7,621 bases of DNA from Brevundimonas sp. UBA5713 (GTDB lineage Bacteria > Pseudomonadota > Alphaproteobacteria > Caulobacterales > Caulobacteraceae): contig NZ_DIGV01000024.1 in assembly GCF_002419815.1 (NCBI RefSeq), positions 1 to 7,621 on the forward strand, given 5' to 3'. Below, one piece after another: positions 1 through 7,140 of the stretch (positions within the stretch are counted from its first letter, which is position 1; the number at the start of each line of letters is the position of its first letter). The position numbers and the translations under genes are program-made. The notes beneath the pieces are model-generated. The model made no database searches. It saw only the letters and a list, made by a program, of their open reading frames with translations, and was not told where the DNA came from.

Positions 1-803
1 GCATCAATCCCGGCAATATCGGCTCGTCCGAGCGCGTGAAGGAAGTCATCAAGGCCGCGCGCGACAACGGCTGTTCCATGCGGATCGGCGTCAATGCCGG
101 ATCGCTGGAGAAGGAACTGCTGGAAAAATACGGCGAGCCTTGCCCCGACGCCATGGTGGAAAGCGCGCTGAACCACGCCCGCATCCTTCAGGACAATGAC
201 TTCCACGAGTTCAAGATTTCGGTGAAGGCGTCCGATCCCTTCCTGACGGTCGCGGCCTACCAGCAGCTGGCCGAAGCCATCGACTGTCCGCTGCACCTTG
301 GCGTGACCGAGGCCGGTCCCCTTCGCACCGGCACCATCAAATCGGCCATCGGCATGGGCTCCATGTTGTGGGCCGGTATTGGCGACACCATTCGCGTCTC
401 TCTGGCCGCCGATCCCGTGGAAGAGATCAAGGTCGGCTTTGATATCCTCAAGTCGCTGGGCCTTCGCCATCGCGGCGTGAACATCATCGCCTGCCCCAGT
501 TGCGCGCGTCAGGGCTTCAACGTCATCGAGACGGTCGCCATCCTCGAGGAAAAGCTGGCCCACATCGCTACGCCCATGAGCCTGTCGGTCATCGGCTGCG
601 TGGTGAATGGTCCGGGCGAGGCCCTCTACACCGACATCGGTTTCACTGGCGGCGGTGCCGGATCGGGCATGGTCTATCTGAACGGCAAGATCGCCCACAA
701 GCAGGCGAATGACGGGATGATCGACCACATTGTGGAACTGGTTGAAGAGAAGGCCGCTGAACTGGAGGCGGCCCGCAAGGCTGCGGAAGTCTCAACGACC
801 TAA
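1..803 (+). CDS. ispG: 4-hydroxy-3-methylbut-2-enyl diphosphate synthase (flavodoxin/ferredoxin), 5' end missing
   Basis: IspG is the [4Fe-4S] enzyme of the non-mevalonate (MEP) pathway that reductively converts methylerythritol 2,4-cyclodiphosphate to HMBPP in the cytoplasm. The reading frame is open from the first base, and codons from position 3 read INPGNIG, a signature of the family, so the gene continues to the left. About 266 C-terminal residues are visible; compared with E. coli IspG (372 aa), roughly 105 residues are missing. The cluster ligands are present: Cys codons at 492 and 501 (CPSC) and at 597 (GCVVNGPGE), with the catalytic-type Glu at 618. Their spacing (3, 32 and 7 residues) equals that of Cys270, Cys273, Cys305 and Glu312 in E. 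coli. The stop is TAA at 801-803. A lipoprotein gene follows after 12 nt and probably shares the transcript. No damage is seen in the visible part. Confidence 0.97.
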   Translation, partial: INPGNIGSSERVKEVIKAARDNGCSMRIGVNAGSLEKELLEKYGEPCPDAMVESALNHARILQDNDFHEFKISVKASDPFLTVAAYQQLAEAIDCPLHLGVTEAGPLRTGTIKSAIGMGSMLWAGIGDTIRVSLAADPVEEIKVGFDILKSLGLRHRGVNIIACPSCARQGFNVIETVAILEEKLAHIATPMSLSVIGCVVNGPGEALYTDIGFTGGGAGSGMVYLNGKIAHKQANDGMIDHIVELVEEKAAELEAARKAAEVSTT

Positions 804-807
804 GGAG
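803..807 (+). promoter_or_regulatory. Shine-Dalgarno AGGAG deciding the lipoprotein start
   Basis: AGGAG overlaps the last base of the ispG stop codon. It lies 8 nt before the ATG at 816 but only 2 nt before the ATG at 810, so it favours 816 as the initiation codon of the lipoprotein gene. The overlap with the ispG stop suggests coupled translation. Confidence 0.7.
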
Positions 808-815
808 CTATGCTC

Positions 816-1079
816 ATGCGTCTCGTCCCCATCGCCTTGTTCGCCGCACCCGTTCTGATGCTGGGGGCCTGTACGCAGCCCGAGAAAGAAGCGACTCAGA
901 CGCGGATCGGCATGCCCAATCCCGCCTCGGTCCATTGCGCAGAGACGGGCGGGCGCTCGGAAATCCGCACCGCTGCCGATGGCGGCCAGTATGGCGTCTG
1001 TGTGTTCGCCGACGGTCGCCAATGCGAGGAATGGGCGCTAATGCGCGACAAACAATGTGTTGCTCCCGATAAGGTCTGA
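816..1079 (+). CDS. Small DUF333 lipoprotein (YoaF-like)
   Basis: An 87-residue predicted lipoprotein. A short signal peptide (Arg2, then hydrophobic residues 3-18) ends in a lipobox Leu16-Gly17-Ala18-Cys19, so Cys19 should be lipidated after signal peptidase II cleavage. Residue 20 is Thr, not Asp, which in enterobacterial sorting rules would send it to the outer membrane. The mature part carries the DUF333 pattern: GMPNPASVHC at 32-41, GGQYGVCVF at 56-64 and CEEWALMR at 70-77, with cysteines at 41, 62, 70 and 81 that could form disulfides in the periplasm. E. coli YoaF has the same layout. The family is sometimes labelled putative hemolysin, which I would not rely on; its function is unknown. 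An in-frame ATG at 810 would add two residues but sits too close to the AGGAG. The gene lies 12 nt after ispG and 3 nt before the GST gene. Confidence 0.9.
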   Translation: MRLVPIALFAAPVLMLGACTQPEKEATQTRIGMPNPASVHCAETGGRSEIRTAADGGQYGVCVFADGRQCEEWALMRDKQCVAPDKV

Positions 1080-1082
1080 TCC

Positions 1083-1679
1083 ATGAAGCTCTACATCACC
1101 ACCCCTTCGCCCTTCGCCCGCAAGGTTCGCATTGTTGCCCATGAAAAAGGCTTGGCCGACCGGATCGAAGAGGTGGTGGTAGACCCCTATGCCAATGCGC
1201 CGGAACTTCTGGGCACCAATCCGGTAGTGCAGGTGCCGACGCTGGTGGCGGAGGACGGACTGCCCCTGAATGACAGTCCGGTTATTGCCCAGTATCTGGA
1301 TATGATCGGTACGGGGCCTACGCTGCTGCCCACCCAAACCGAGGCGTGGCTCAAGATCAAACGTCTGGAGACACTGGGCAATCAGGCGCTGGAAATGGGC
1401 GTCAAACTGGTGCTGGAAAAGCGCCGTCCGGAGAGCGAGCGTTCTGCGTCATGGATCGACCGCTGGACCGCCAATATGGGCCGTGCACTAGATGCGCTGG
1501 AAGCTGAAAATCTCGATGCCTCGGACATCAATCTTGGCACGATTACCGCAGCCATTGCCGTGACATGGATCGGCTTCCGCCATCCGGACTATGACTGGAA
1601 AACGGGGCGTCCCAAGCTGGTGGCTTTCCAGCAGACCATGGAAGAGCGCGACAGCTTCAAACAGACCTATCCGCGTTAA
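1083..1679 (+). CDS. Glutathione S-transferase family protein (YibF-like)
   Basis: A 198-residue soluble GST-fold protein. Residues 1 to about 78 are the thioredoxin-like glutathione-binding domain: SPFARKVR at 9-16 holds the candidate catalytic Ser9, VPTL at 51-54 contains the cis-proline (Pro52), and DSP at 64-66 is the usual gamma-glutamyl binding motif. The remainder is the helical C-terminal domain. Length and layout match E. coli YibF (202 aa), including the ITAAIAV-x-WIGFRHP stretch near residues 154-168 and the C-terminal RDSFKQT. The substrate cannot be told from sequence; GSH-dependent conjugation or reduction is inferred from the family. The ATG at 1083 is preceded by AAGG at 1071-1074, inside the end of the lipoprotein gene, with an 8-nt spacer. 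The 3-nt gap to that gene points to cotranscription. It converges on the tauE-like gene. Confidence 0.93.
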   Translation: MKLYITTPSPFARKVRIVAHEKGLADRIEEVVVDPYANAPELLGTNPVVQVPTLVAEDGLPLNDSPVIAQYLDMIGTGPTLLPTQTEAWLKIKRLETLGNQALEMGVKLVLEKRRPESERSASWIDRWTANMGRALDALEAENLDASDINLGTITAAIAVTWIGFRHPDYDWKTGRPKLVAFQQTMEERDSFKQTYPR

Positions 1680-1697
1680 GCGCCAACGCTGTGAAGT

Positions 1698-1721
1698 CAG
1701 CTGGCCTTACAGGGCCAGCTG
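1698..1721. terminator. Perfect hairpin between convergent genes, possible bidirectional terminator
   Basis: A perfect 9-bp GC-rich inverted repeat (1698-1706 with 1713-1721) has a 6-nt loop. It starts 19 nt after the GST stop and overlaps the end of the minus-strand tauE-like gene, whose stop codon lies in the loop. There is no T tract on either side, so it may be a weak or Rho-assisted terminator, or protect both 3' ends. The structure is seen directly; the function is inferred. Confidence 0.5.
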
Positions 1722-2477
1722 CACCCCCTGAAAGATCGCCAGACCCACCAGCAAAATGCCGACCGCATAGGCCAACACCTTGCGCGGCACCTTCTTGACG
1801 ATCAGTCCGGCAAACGGTGCGGCGATCAGACCGCCCGCGACCAGACCGGCCACCGCCCAGGCGTGATTTTCCAGCGCGCCGGCCTCTTTCCAGTGACCGG
1901 TCACCAGCGCCCAGACAAAGGTGGCCGAAACGGCGACCGTCAGGAAAAACTCGGCCGTGTTGACAGTACCGATGGCCTTTCGCGGCTCCTGACCGGACGC
2001 AATCATCGAAGAGGTTACGGTCGGCCCCCAGCCGCCACCACCGATGGCGTCCAGAAAACCACCCACCAGACCGAACGGCGCGGTAATCCATCGCGGCAGT
2101 TTGCGCGGCTTGGGGTCATGTCCGGCCCGCCACAAAATCCAGCAGCCGATCAGGGCCAGATAGCCCACGACGAAGGGTTTGATCACATTGCCGTCGATCC
2201 CGGCCAGCACATAGGCCCCCAGAACCCCGCCGATCACACCGGCAATGGCCAAGGGCACAAACAGCCGCCAGTCGATGTTGCGATGAACCGTGTGGCTGGT
2301 GGCGGAGGCGGCCGTAGTGAAAACCTCGGCAGCATGCACACTGGCCGAGGCCGTGGCGGGCGGCACACCAACGGCCAGCAGGACCGAAGAGGAGATCACG
2401 CCATAGGCCATGCCCAGCGCCCCATCGACCGCCTGCGCAAGAATGCCCACCAGAAGAAAGACGAAAAAGGGGTCCAT
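1707..2477 (-). CDS. TauE/SafE (DUF81) family membrane permease
   Basis: A 256-residue polytopic inner-membrane protein of the TauE/SafE family, proposed exporters or importers of sulfite, sulfoacetate and other small anions; the substrate is not predictable here. The family's internal duplication is visible: AQAVDGALGMAYGV (14-27) and FLDAIGGGGWGPTV (141-154) are equivalent loops, and SVHAAEVFTT (46-55) matches TVNTAEFFLT (171-180). Hydrophobic segments fall roughly at 4-36, 72-92, 101-117, 132-148, 178-193, 206-226 and 233-255. The start is the ATG at 2477, with AAGG 5 nt upstream. The frame also stays open upstream to a TTG at 2525, but that codon lies inside a strong hairpin and would add a polar 16-residue leader unlike the family. 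It lies 90 nt downstream of the response-regulator gene on the same strand. Confidence 0.92.
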   Translation of the reverse strand: MDPFFVFLLVGILAQAVDGALGMAYGVISSSVLLAVGVPPATASASVHAAEVFTTAASATSHTVHRNIDWRLFVPLAIAGVIGGVLGAYVLAGIDGNVIKPFVVGYLALIGCWILWRAGHDPKPRKLPRWITAPFGLVGGFLDAIGGGGWGPTVTSSMIASGQEPRKAIGTVNTAEFFLTVAVSATFVWALVTGHWKEAGALENHAWAVAGLVAGGLIAAPFAGLIVKKVPRKVLAYAVGILLVGLAIFQGVQLAL

Positions 2478-2504
2478 CGGCGCCTTGTCAAGAAAAGAGC
2501 CCTG

Positions 2505-2560
2505 CCGGTCGCGGGCCAAGCCCAAACGCCACGACGCGGTTTGGGTTCATCCGCGACCGG
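2505..2560 (-). terminator. Large nested hairpin between response regulator and tauE-like gene
   Basis: A perfect 10-bp inverted repeat (2505-2514 with 2551-2560) encloses a second perfect 7-bp repeat (2521-2527 with 2539-2545), giving one long, interrupted, GC-rich stem. It begins 7 nt after the response-regulator stop and ends 27 nt before the tauE-like ATG. Reading the minus strand, CAGGGCTCTTTTCTTG follows, so a T-rich run starts about 6 nt beyond the stem. This fits an imperfect intrinsic terminator of the response-regulator transcript, or an attenuator controlling read-through into the permease gene. The pairing is seen directly; the role is inferred. Confidence 0.5.
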
Positions 2561-2567
2561 ACAATCG

Positions 2568-3176
2568 TCAGTTAGCCATCTCCAAGCGGGCGATGGCGGC
2601 CAGAACATCGTGTGACGAATAGGGCTTGATCACCATGGCCGAGGCCAGATCGGCGTTGCGCGCCGCTTGGGTCACATCCCCCGAAATAAAGATCACCGGC
2701 ATACCCCAGCGCGACTTAAGGCTGCGGGCCAGATCAACGCCCGAGGCATCGCCCGACAGATTGATATCCAGCAATGCCAGGTCGATCTGGTGCAGGGCCG
2801 TAGCGGCTTCGGCCGCCTCGGCGCTGTGAAACGGGCCGATCACGCGATGGCCGGCTTCGTCCAGTGTTTCGGTCAGGGCCGCAGCGGCATCGGCGTCGTC
2901 CTCTACCAGCAGGACGGTGCGAGCGCCGGCATCGGTCCCATTGGCCTGCGGAGCGGTATCGGTCGGCATCTGCTTGACCAGCACGGCGCGCAGGACAGGC
3001 CACAGCGCTGCGGGCTCGGTTGCGGCGTCCAGATCGAAAATATTGGCCAGTGCCCGCAGTTCGGCGGCTGCGTCCGGAGACAGGTCGGTCCCCTTGGCAA
3101 TCAGTGCATCGTACTGAGCGCACAGACGTGCGATGTCATCGCCACCCATGGTGGCCGGATCGTGAAATTCAGTCAT
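2568..3176 (-). CDS. Response regulator with C-terminal receiver domain
   Basis: A 202-residue cytoplasmic protein. Residues 87 to about 200 form a receiver (REC) domain: acidic pocket Glu92-Asp93 in VLLVEDD, phospho-acceptor Asp137 in LALLDINL, the conserved hydroxyl residue Ser165 in FISGD, and Lys184 in VIKPY. All key residues are present, so it should accept phosphate from a histidine kinase. The N-terminal 70 or so residues look helical, followed by a flexible linker (71-86), and I do not recognise them. They are too short for the sigma-like domain of PhyR and show no evident helix-turn-helix. With no output domain after REC, it may act through protein contacts. No kinase gene is in the window. 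The ATG at 3176 is preceded by GGAG (3184-3187) with a 7-nt spacer. The gene is divergent from prfA, and the tauE-like gene lies downstream. Confidence 0.9.
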   Translation of the reverse strand: MTEFHDPATMGGDDIARLCAQYDALIAKGTDLSPDAAAELRALANIFDLDAATEPAALWPVLRAVLVKQMPTDTAPQANGTDAGARTVLLVEDDADAAAALTETLDEAGHRVIGPFHSAEAAEAATALHQIDLALLDINLSGDASGVDLARSLKSRWGMPVIFISGDVTQAARNADLASAMVIKPYSSHDVLAAIARLEMAN

Positions 3177-3451
3177 CCCCTGTCTCCGCTGTTCGCGTCG
3201 AGCAAACCCTCCACGTCGGGAGAACCGGCGGGCTTGCCTTTCTGAGCTAAGGGCTGGGGCGGCGTGGCGAAATAGGTCTGACGCGCTTGTGACGGCTCAT
3301 CACAATGAAGCCAGATCATGGTGAACAGCTCAGTTTACCCTTGCACAGACCTGCGCAGAGCAGGGCATCAGCCCTTCGGCTGGGGTTGTCGTACCTTAAG
3401 GGAATGGACTTGTCGGGCACGGCTGACATACACAGACGCTCCCGCCTAACC
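3177..3451. other. Divergent intergenic region, response regulator / prfA
   Basis: About 275 nt separate the divergent response-regulator and prfA genes, and promoters for both should lie here. I see no -35/-10 pair good enough to mark. Two small hairpins are present: 3350-3354 with 3360-3364 (5 bp), and CAGCC/GGCTG at 3369-3373 with 3378-3382 around a CTTC loop. Either could lie in the prfA leader. No credible small gene was found. Confidence 0.4.
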
Positions 3452-3456
3452 GGAGG
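3452..3456 (+). promoter_or_regulatory. Shine-Dalgarno GGAGG deciding the prfA start
   Basis: A strong GGAGG directly abuts the ATG at 3457 (zero spacing, too close for initiation) and lies 6 nt before the in-frame TTG at 3463. It therefore supports TTG as the prfA initiation codon. Confidence 0.75.
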
Positions 3457-3462
3457 ATGCCT

Positions 3463-4528
<1,066 letters not shown>

Positions 4529-4530
<2 letters not shown>

Positions 4531-4574
4531 AGCCTTTTAGCTGGCTTTGCGGCGCACCTTGTTCAGGGTGCGCC
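4529..4574. terminator. Two tandem hairpins at the prfA/yihY tail-to-tail junction
   Basis: The first stem is AAAGCC/GGCTTT (4529-4534 with 4543-4548, 8-nt loop) and spans the whole 6-nt intergenic gap and both stop codons. The second is a perfect 8-bp GGCGCACC/GGTGCGCC (4551-4558 with 4567-4574) inside the last codons of the yihY-like gene. Neither has a clean T tract. They probably terminate or protect both converging transcripts; this role is inferred. Confidence 0.45.
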
Positions 4575-5829
4575 TGACCCGAGCGCGTAGCGACGGGGCG
4601 TTTGGCTCTGCGGATCCCGAACCCCGCCTTGGACCCACTGAGTCCGCCATGACCGCACCGCGCTGGCCAATCGGCTTGGCGGGGCCAACCGTGGTGTCCA
4701 GTGCCGTCTGGTGCTCGATCTCGGCGTTCAGGCGCGCGCCGATCAGCACCACCTGCAAGGAAATCCACGTCCACAGCAAGAAACCCATGGCCGCCGACAG
4801 CGGGCCGTAGGAGTCGGTGCGGACGAAATTGCCCAGGAACCAGCTGAACAGCAACGACACCAGCAGGCTCAGGGTCGCGGCTACGATCGCCCCCGGCGTC
4901 AGCCAGCGCCAGCGTGGCGACACCCGGCTTGGCCCGATGCGATAGATCAGGCTGAGGAAGCCTATAAAAACCACGAACAGGACTGGCCAGCGCAGAGGCG
5001 AGAGAAAGGCCCACTCGTCCTGCAGCCGGAAGATGGACACCACCACCGGAATACCCACCACGAGCAGCGACGTCAGCATCACCCCGATCAGGGCCGAGAC
5101 GGTGCAGGCCATGCACACTAGATTATAGACGACAATGTTGCGTTTTTCGGTCTCGTGATAGGCGACGTTCAGACCGTAAAAGAGTGTCTTCACCCCGCCA
5201 TTGGCGGCCCATAGGGACAGCAACAGGGTCCAGATCAGGGTGAAGGTGAGGGTGCCGGTCGAATTGGACGCCAGACGCGTCATCTCGTTGCCGAGGAAGG
5301 CCGACACATTGGACGGCAGCATCTCGTAGATAAAGTCCAGACGCCCCCATGCATCACCGGGATCGGCAAACAGACCGTAGATGGTGACAAAGGCGGCGAT
5401 GGCCGGAAACAGGGCCAGCAACATAAAGAAGGTGATGCCGCCTGCGGTGAACGTTACCCGATCACTAAAAAAGCCCATGGCGGTGCGCCACAGAATGTCG
5501 ATCCACCCCTTGAAAGGTATACGTGACGGGCGATCGGCCAGTCGGCCGCGGCCCGGCTCTCTGGCATCGAAGGCCTCGGGCGAGGTGTCATCCTGATCGT
5601 TATCGGGGCGGAATTGGCGCAGGTCCAGACCGACCTTGTGGCCTTGGGTGTAGAGCAGGTGCGCCGCGGTTGCTCCGGCGGCCAACCCGCCGCCCGCAGC
5701 CCCCAGATAGCGCAGCCATGCCGGTCCCCGTCGCGGCCCGCCGCGCCGGCTTCGGGACGGGGCGGACAGGGCCCCCATCACGTCCCCCAGCAGGGACTTG
5801 GTCGGTCGGGATGATTTTTTACGGGCCAT
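4537..5829 (-). CDS. YihY/BrkB family inner-membrane protein
   Basis: A 430-residue integral membrane protein of the YihY/BrkB family, once misnamed ribonuclease BN; its molecular function is unknown. The core spans about 108-375: AGGITFFMLLALFPAIAAF (129-147) is the first family motif, and YGPLSAAMGFLLW (341-353) followed by LIGARLNAEIEH (362-373) is the typical last helix. Likely membrane segments lie near 130-153, 193-212, 236-266, 280-296, 309-333 and 344-365. The N-terminal 107 residues are an added, low-complexity extension: a very basic stretch (1-40), a short Gly/Ala-rich hydrophobic segment (41-60) and an acidic patch around 76-90. The C-terminal tail of about 55 residues ends strongly basic. 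The ATG at 5829 lacks a good Shine-Dalgarno; ATG 5778 (residue 18) has GGGGGA 4 nt upstream and is an alternative start. The gene sits inverted between prfA and prmC. Confidence 0.92.
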   Translation of the reverse strand: MARKKSSRPTKSLLGDVMGALSAPSRSRRGGPRRGPAWLRYLGAAGGGLAAGATAAHLLYTQGHKVGLDLRQFRPDNDQDDTSPEAFDAREPGRGRLADRPSRIPFKGWIDILWRTAMGFFSDRVTFTAGGITFFMLLALFPAIAAFVTIYGLFADPGDAWGRLDFIYEMLPSNVSAFLGNEMTRLASNSTGTLTFTLIWTLLLSLWAANGGVKTLFYGLNVAYHETEKRNIVVYNLVCMACTVSALIGVMLTSLLVVGIPVVVSIFRLQDEWAFLSPLRWPVLFVVFIGFLSLIYRIGPSRVSPRWRWLTPGAIVAATLSLLVSLLFSWFLGNFVRTDSYGPLSAAMGFLLWTWISLQVVLIGARLNAEIEHQTALDTTVGPAKPIGQRGAVMADSVGPRRGSGSAEPNAPSLRARVRRTLNKVRRKAS

Positions 5830-5896
5830 GGCGGTTCAGAACGATCCTGTGCCAGACCTGTTCCGCCTTGAAATTTGACGGCTTAGTCCCCAATCA
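5830..5896. other. Short divergent promoter region, yihY-like gene / prmC
   Basis: Only 67 nt separate the divergent starts, so any promoters for the two genes must lie here or reach into the coding regions. TTGAAA (5868-5873) and TTGACG (5875-5880) resemble -35 elements for prmC, but no matching -10 at proper spacing is convincing. No strong ribosome binding site is visible for either gene. Confidence 0.35.
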
Positions 5897-6808
5897 ATGC
5901 CCATGACCACGACCTCCTCCAATACTTCCAGTGGCGCGACCCTTCTGACGACGTGGAAGGACGCTCAGGCGCGCCTCAAGGCCGCCGGTATCGACAGTCC
6001 GTCCATCGACGCCCGTATCCTGCTGGAAGCGGCCACGGGCGCAGGTCGTGTCGACATCCTGACCGATCCCTATCGCGCGGTCACCCCCGAACAGACCCGC
6101 CAGATGGATCACTATCTGGAGCGCCGTCTGCGTCGCGAGCCCGTGTCCAAAATTCTGGGCAAGAAGGGCTTCTGGAAGATCATGCTCAACGTCACGCCGG
6201 ACGTGCTGAGCCCGCGTGCCGATACGGAAGTCATCGTCGATATCGCCACCTTGGCCTTCGCTCCGCAGCAGAGCTTCGAGATGGCCGATCTGGGGACCGG
6301 CTCGGGCTGCATCCTGCTGGCGACGCTGGCCGAGCGCCCTGCCGCACGCGGCGTCGGTACCGACATCTCGACCGAGGCCATCGCAGTGGCGCGCGAGAAT
6401 GCCGCCAACCTTGACCTGAACAACCGGTGCACCTTCCTGCGCACCGAATGGGCAACGGGGTTTGCGGACAACAGCTTTGATCTGGTGGTGTCCAACCCGC
6501 CCTATATCCCGACCAAGGATATCGCGACCCTTGATCCGGAGGTGCGTGACCATGATCCGCATCTGGCACTGGACGGCGGCGAAGACGGTCTGGAGCCATA
6601 TCGCGTGCTGGCTCCCGAGATTAAACGCGTGCTGCGTCACGACGGCATTTTCGCCGTCGAGATCGGCTGGGACCAAGGCCCGCAGGTCAAGGCCCTGTTC
6701 GAACAGGCCGGCTTCAGCGATGTGAAGGTGGTCAAGGATCTGGGCGACCGCGACCGCGTGGTCACCAATGGTCCGGACCCGAAAACGGCCCCGCGTCCGC
6801 AATCCTGA
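5897..6808 (+). CDS. prmC: Release factor glutamine methyltransferase
   Basis: PrmC (HemK) uses S-adenosylmethionine to N5-methylate the GGQ glutamine of RF1 and RF2, which raises termination efficiency. The protein is 303 residues (E. coli 277). An N-terminal helical substrate-binding domain (about 15-95) ends in LGKKGFWK (88-94 region), matching the family's GxxxFW. LSPRADTE at 104-111 corresponds to PRPDTE, with Ala replacing the usual Pro. The SAM site follows with DLGTGSG at 131-137 and Asp156, and the catalytic NPPY is at 200-203. A C-terminal tail of about 12 residues (NGPDPKTAPRPQS) exceeds the E. coli end. The start is uncertain: ATG 5897 and ATG 5903 are both possible, and neither has a clear Shine-Dalgarno. 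Its substrate gene prfA lies about 1.4 kb upstream beyond the inverted yihY-like gene, so prmC needs its own promoter. A strong terminator follows 28 nt after the stop. Confidence 0.96.
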   Translation: MPMTTTSSNTSSGATLLTTWKDAQARLKAAGIDSPSIDARILLEAATGAGRVDILTDPYRAVTPEQTRQMDHYLERRLRREPVSKILGKKGFWKIMLNVTPDVLSPRADTEVIVDIATLAFAPQQSFEMADLGTGSGCILLATLAERPAARGVGTDISTEAIAVARENAANLDLNNRCTFLRTEWATGFADNSFDLVVSNPPYIPTKDIATLDPEVRDHDPHLALDGGEDGLEPYRVLAPEIKRVLRHDGIFAVEIGWDQGPQVKALFEQAGFSDVKVVKDLGDRDRVVTNGPDPKTAPRPQS

Positions 6809-6836
6809 TCCCTCAAGGCGGGCAAACCCGTCATGC

Positions 6837-6875
6837 AAAAGCGGCGATAGTCCTCAACGGCTGTCGCCGCTTTTT
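6837..6875 (+). terminator. Strong intrinsic terminator after prmC
   Basis: AAAAGCGGCGA (6837-6847) pairs perfectly with TCGCCGCTTTT (6864-6874). The stem extends inward to 6852/6859 with two G-U pairs, leaving a 6-nt loop. The GC-rich stem is followed by a run of five T (6871-6875), a classic Rho-independent terminator for prmC. The A run on the left makes it symmetric, so it could also stop minus-strand transcription. Confidence 0.9.
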
Positions 6876-7140
6876 GCAAATAAAGCCCTTGGCAAAGAGC
6901 CGTTTCACGCGCTAAGTCCCTTTTGTCTCCCACTCAAACACGACGAACGCGGTCTCGACACCTCGCATCTGCGTGACTGGGACATGTGACGGTCGGGCCT
7001 TCTTCGGCACGGCGGACCACAGGGCGACACACGTTTTTCCGAACACATCGCAACGGGGATTGGCCCCGAAAGCGCGGAACCAGGACTTGGGCCCAGACTG
7101 TCACACCGACAGCCCGACCCGCACCAGCACGGTAACCTCG
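6876..7140. other. Intergenic gap before the DUF4167 gene
   Basis: The stretch after the prmC terminator holds the candidate promoter at 6889-6918 and then about 220 nt of likely untranslated leader. Two small hairpins are visible: CGGGG/CCCCG (7054-7058 with 7064-7068) and CTGTC/GACAG (7098-7102 with 7108-7112). I see no tRNA, no recognisable riboswitch core and no convincing gene. A GTG-started 49-codon frame at 6986-7135 has Arg/Thr/Pro-rich content typical of chance. Confidence 0.5.
6889..6918 (+). promoter_or_regulatory. Candidate housekeeping promoter for the DUF4167 gene
   Basis: TTGGCA (6889-6894) is followed after 16 nt by GCTAAGTC (6911-6918). The second element fits the Caulobacter-type -10 consensus GCTANAWC at all but one constrained position, and TTGGCA is one base from TTGACA. 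The spacer is slightly longer than usual for that consensus. The position just beyond the prmC terminator is where a promoter for the next gene is expected. It would give a leader of about 215 nt. Confidence 0.35.

Noticed and set aside
1863..2615. Open plus-strand frame of 250 codons across the tauE-like gene
   Set aside because: It is rich in Gly/Arg/His/Gln with no domain, and is antisense to a permease with the family's duplicated motifs.
2667..3245. Open plus-strand frame of 192 codons opposite the response regulator
   Set aside because: It lies antisense to a gene with all receiver-domain residues, has no recognisable domain, and is the kind of mirror frame expected in GC-rich DNA.
5868..5896. 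TTGAAA and TTGACG as -35 elements of a prmC promoter
   Set aside because: No acceptable -10 is found at 15-18 nt; GCTTAGTC at 5881 is a poor match and lies too close to both hexamers.
5894..6838. Open minus-strand frame of 314 codons across prmC
   Set aside because: It is longer than prmC itself but antisense to the NPPY and DLGTGSG motifs of a certain methyltransferase, and matches no family I recognise.
6986..7135. GTG-started 49-codon frame in the leader of the DUF4167 gene
   Set aside because: Arg/Thr/Pro-rich composition, no well-spaced Shine-Dalgarno and no known similarity; chance is the simpler reading.
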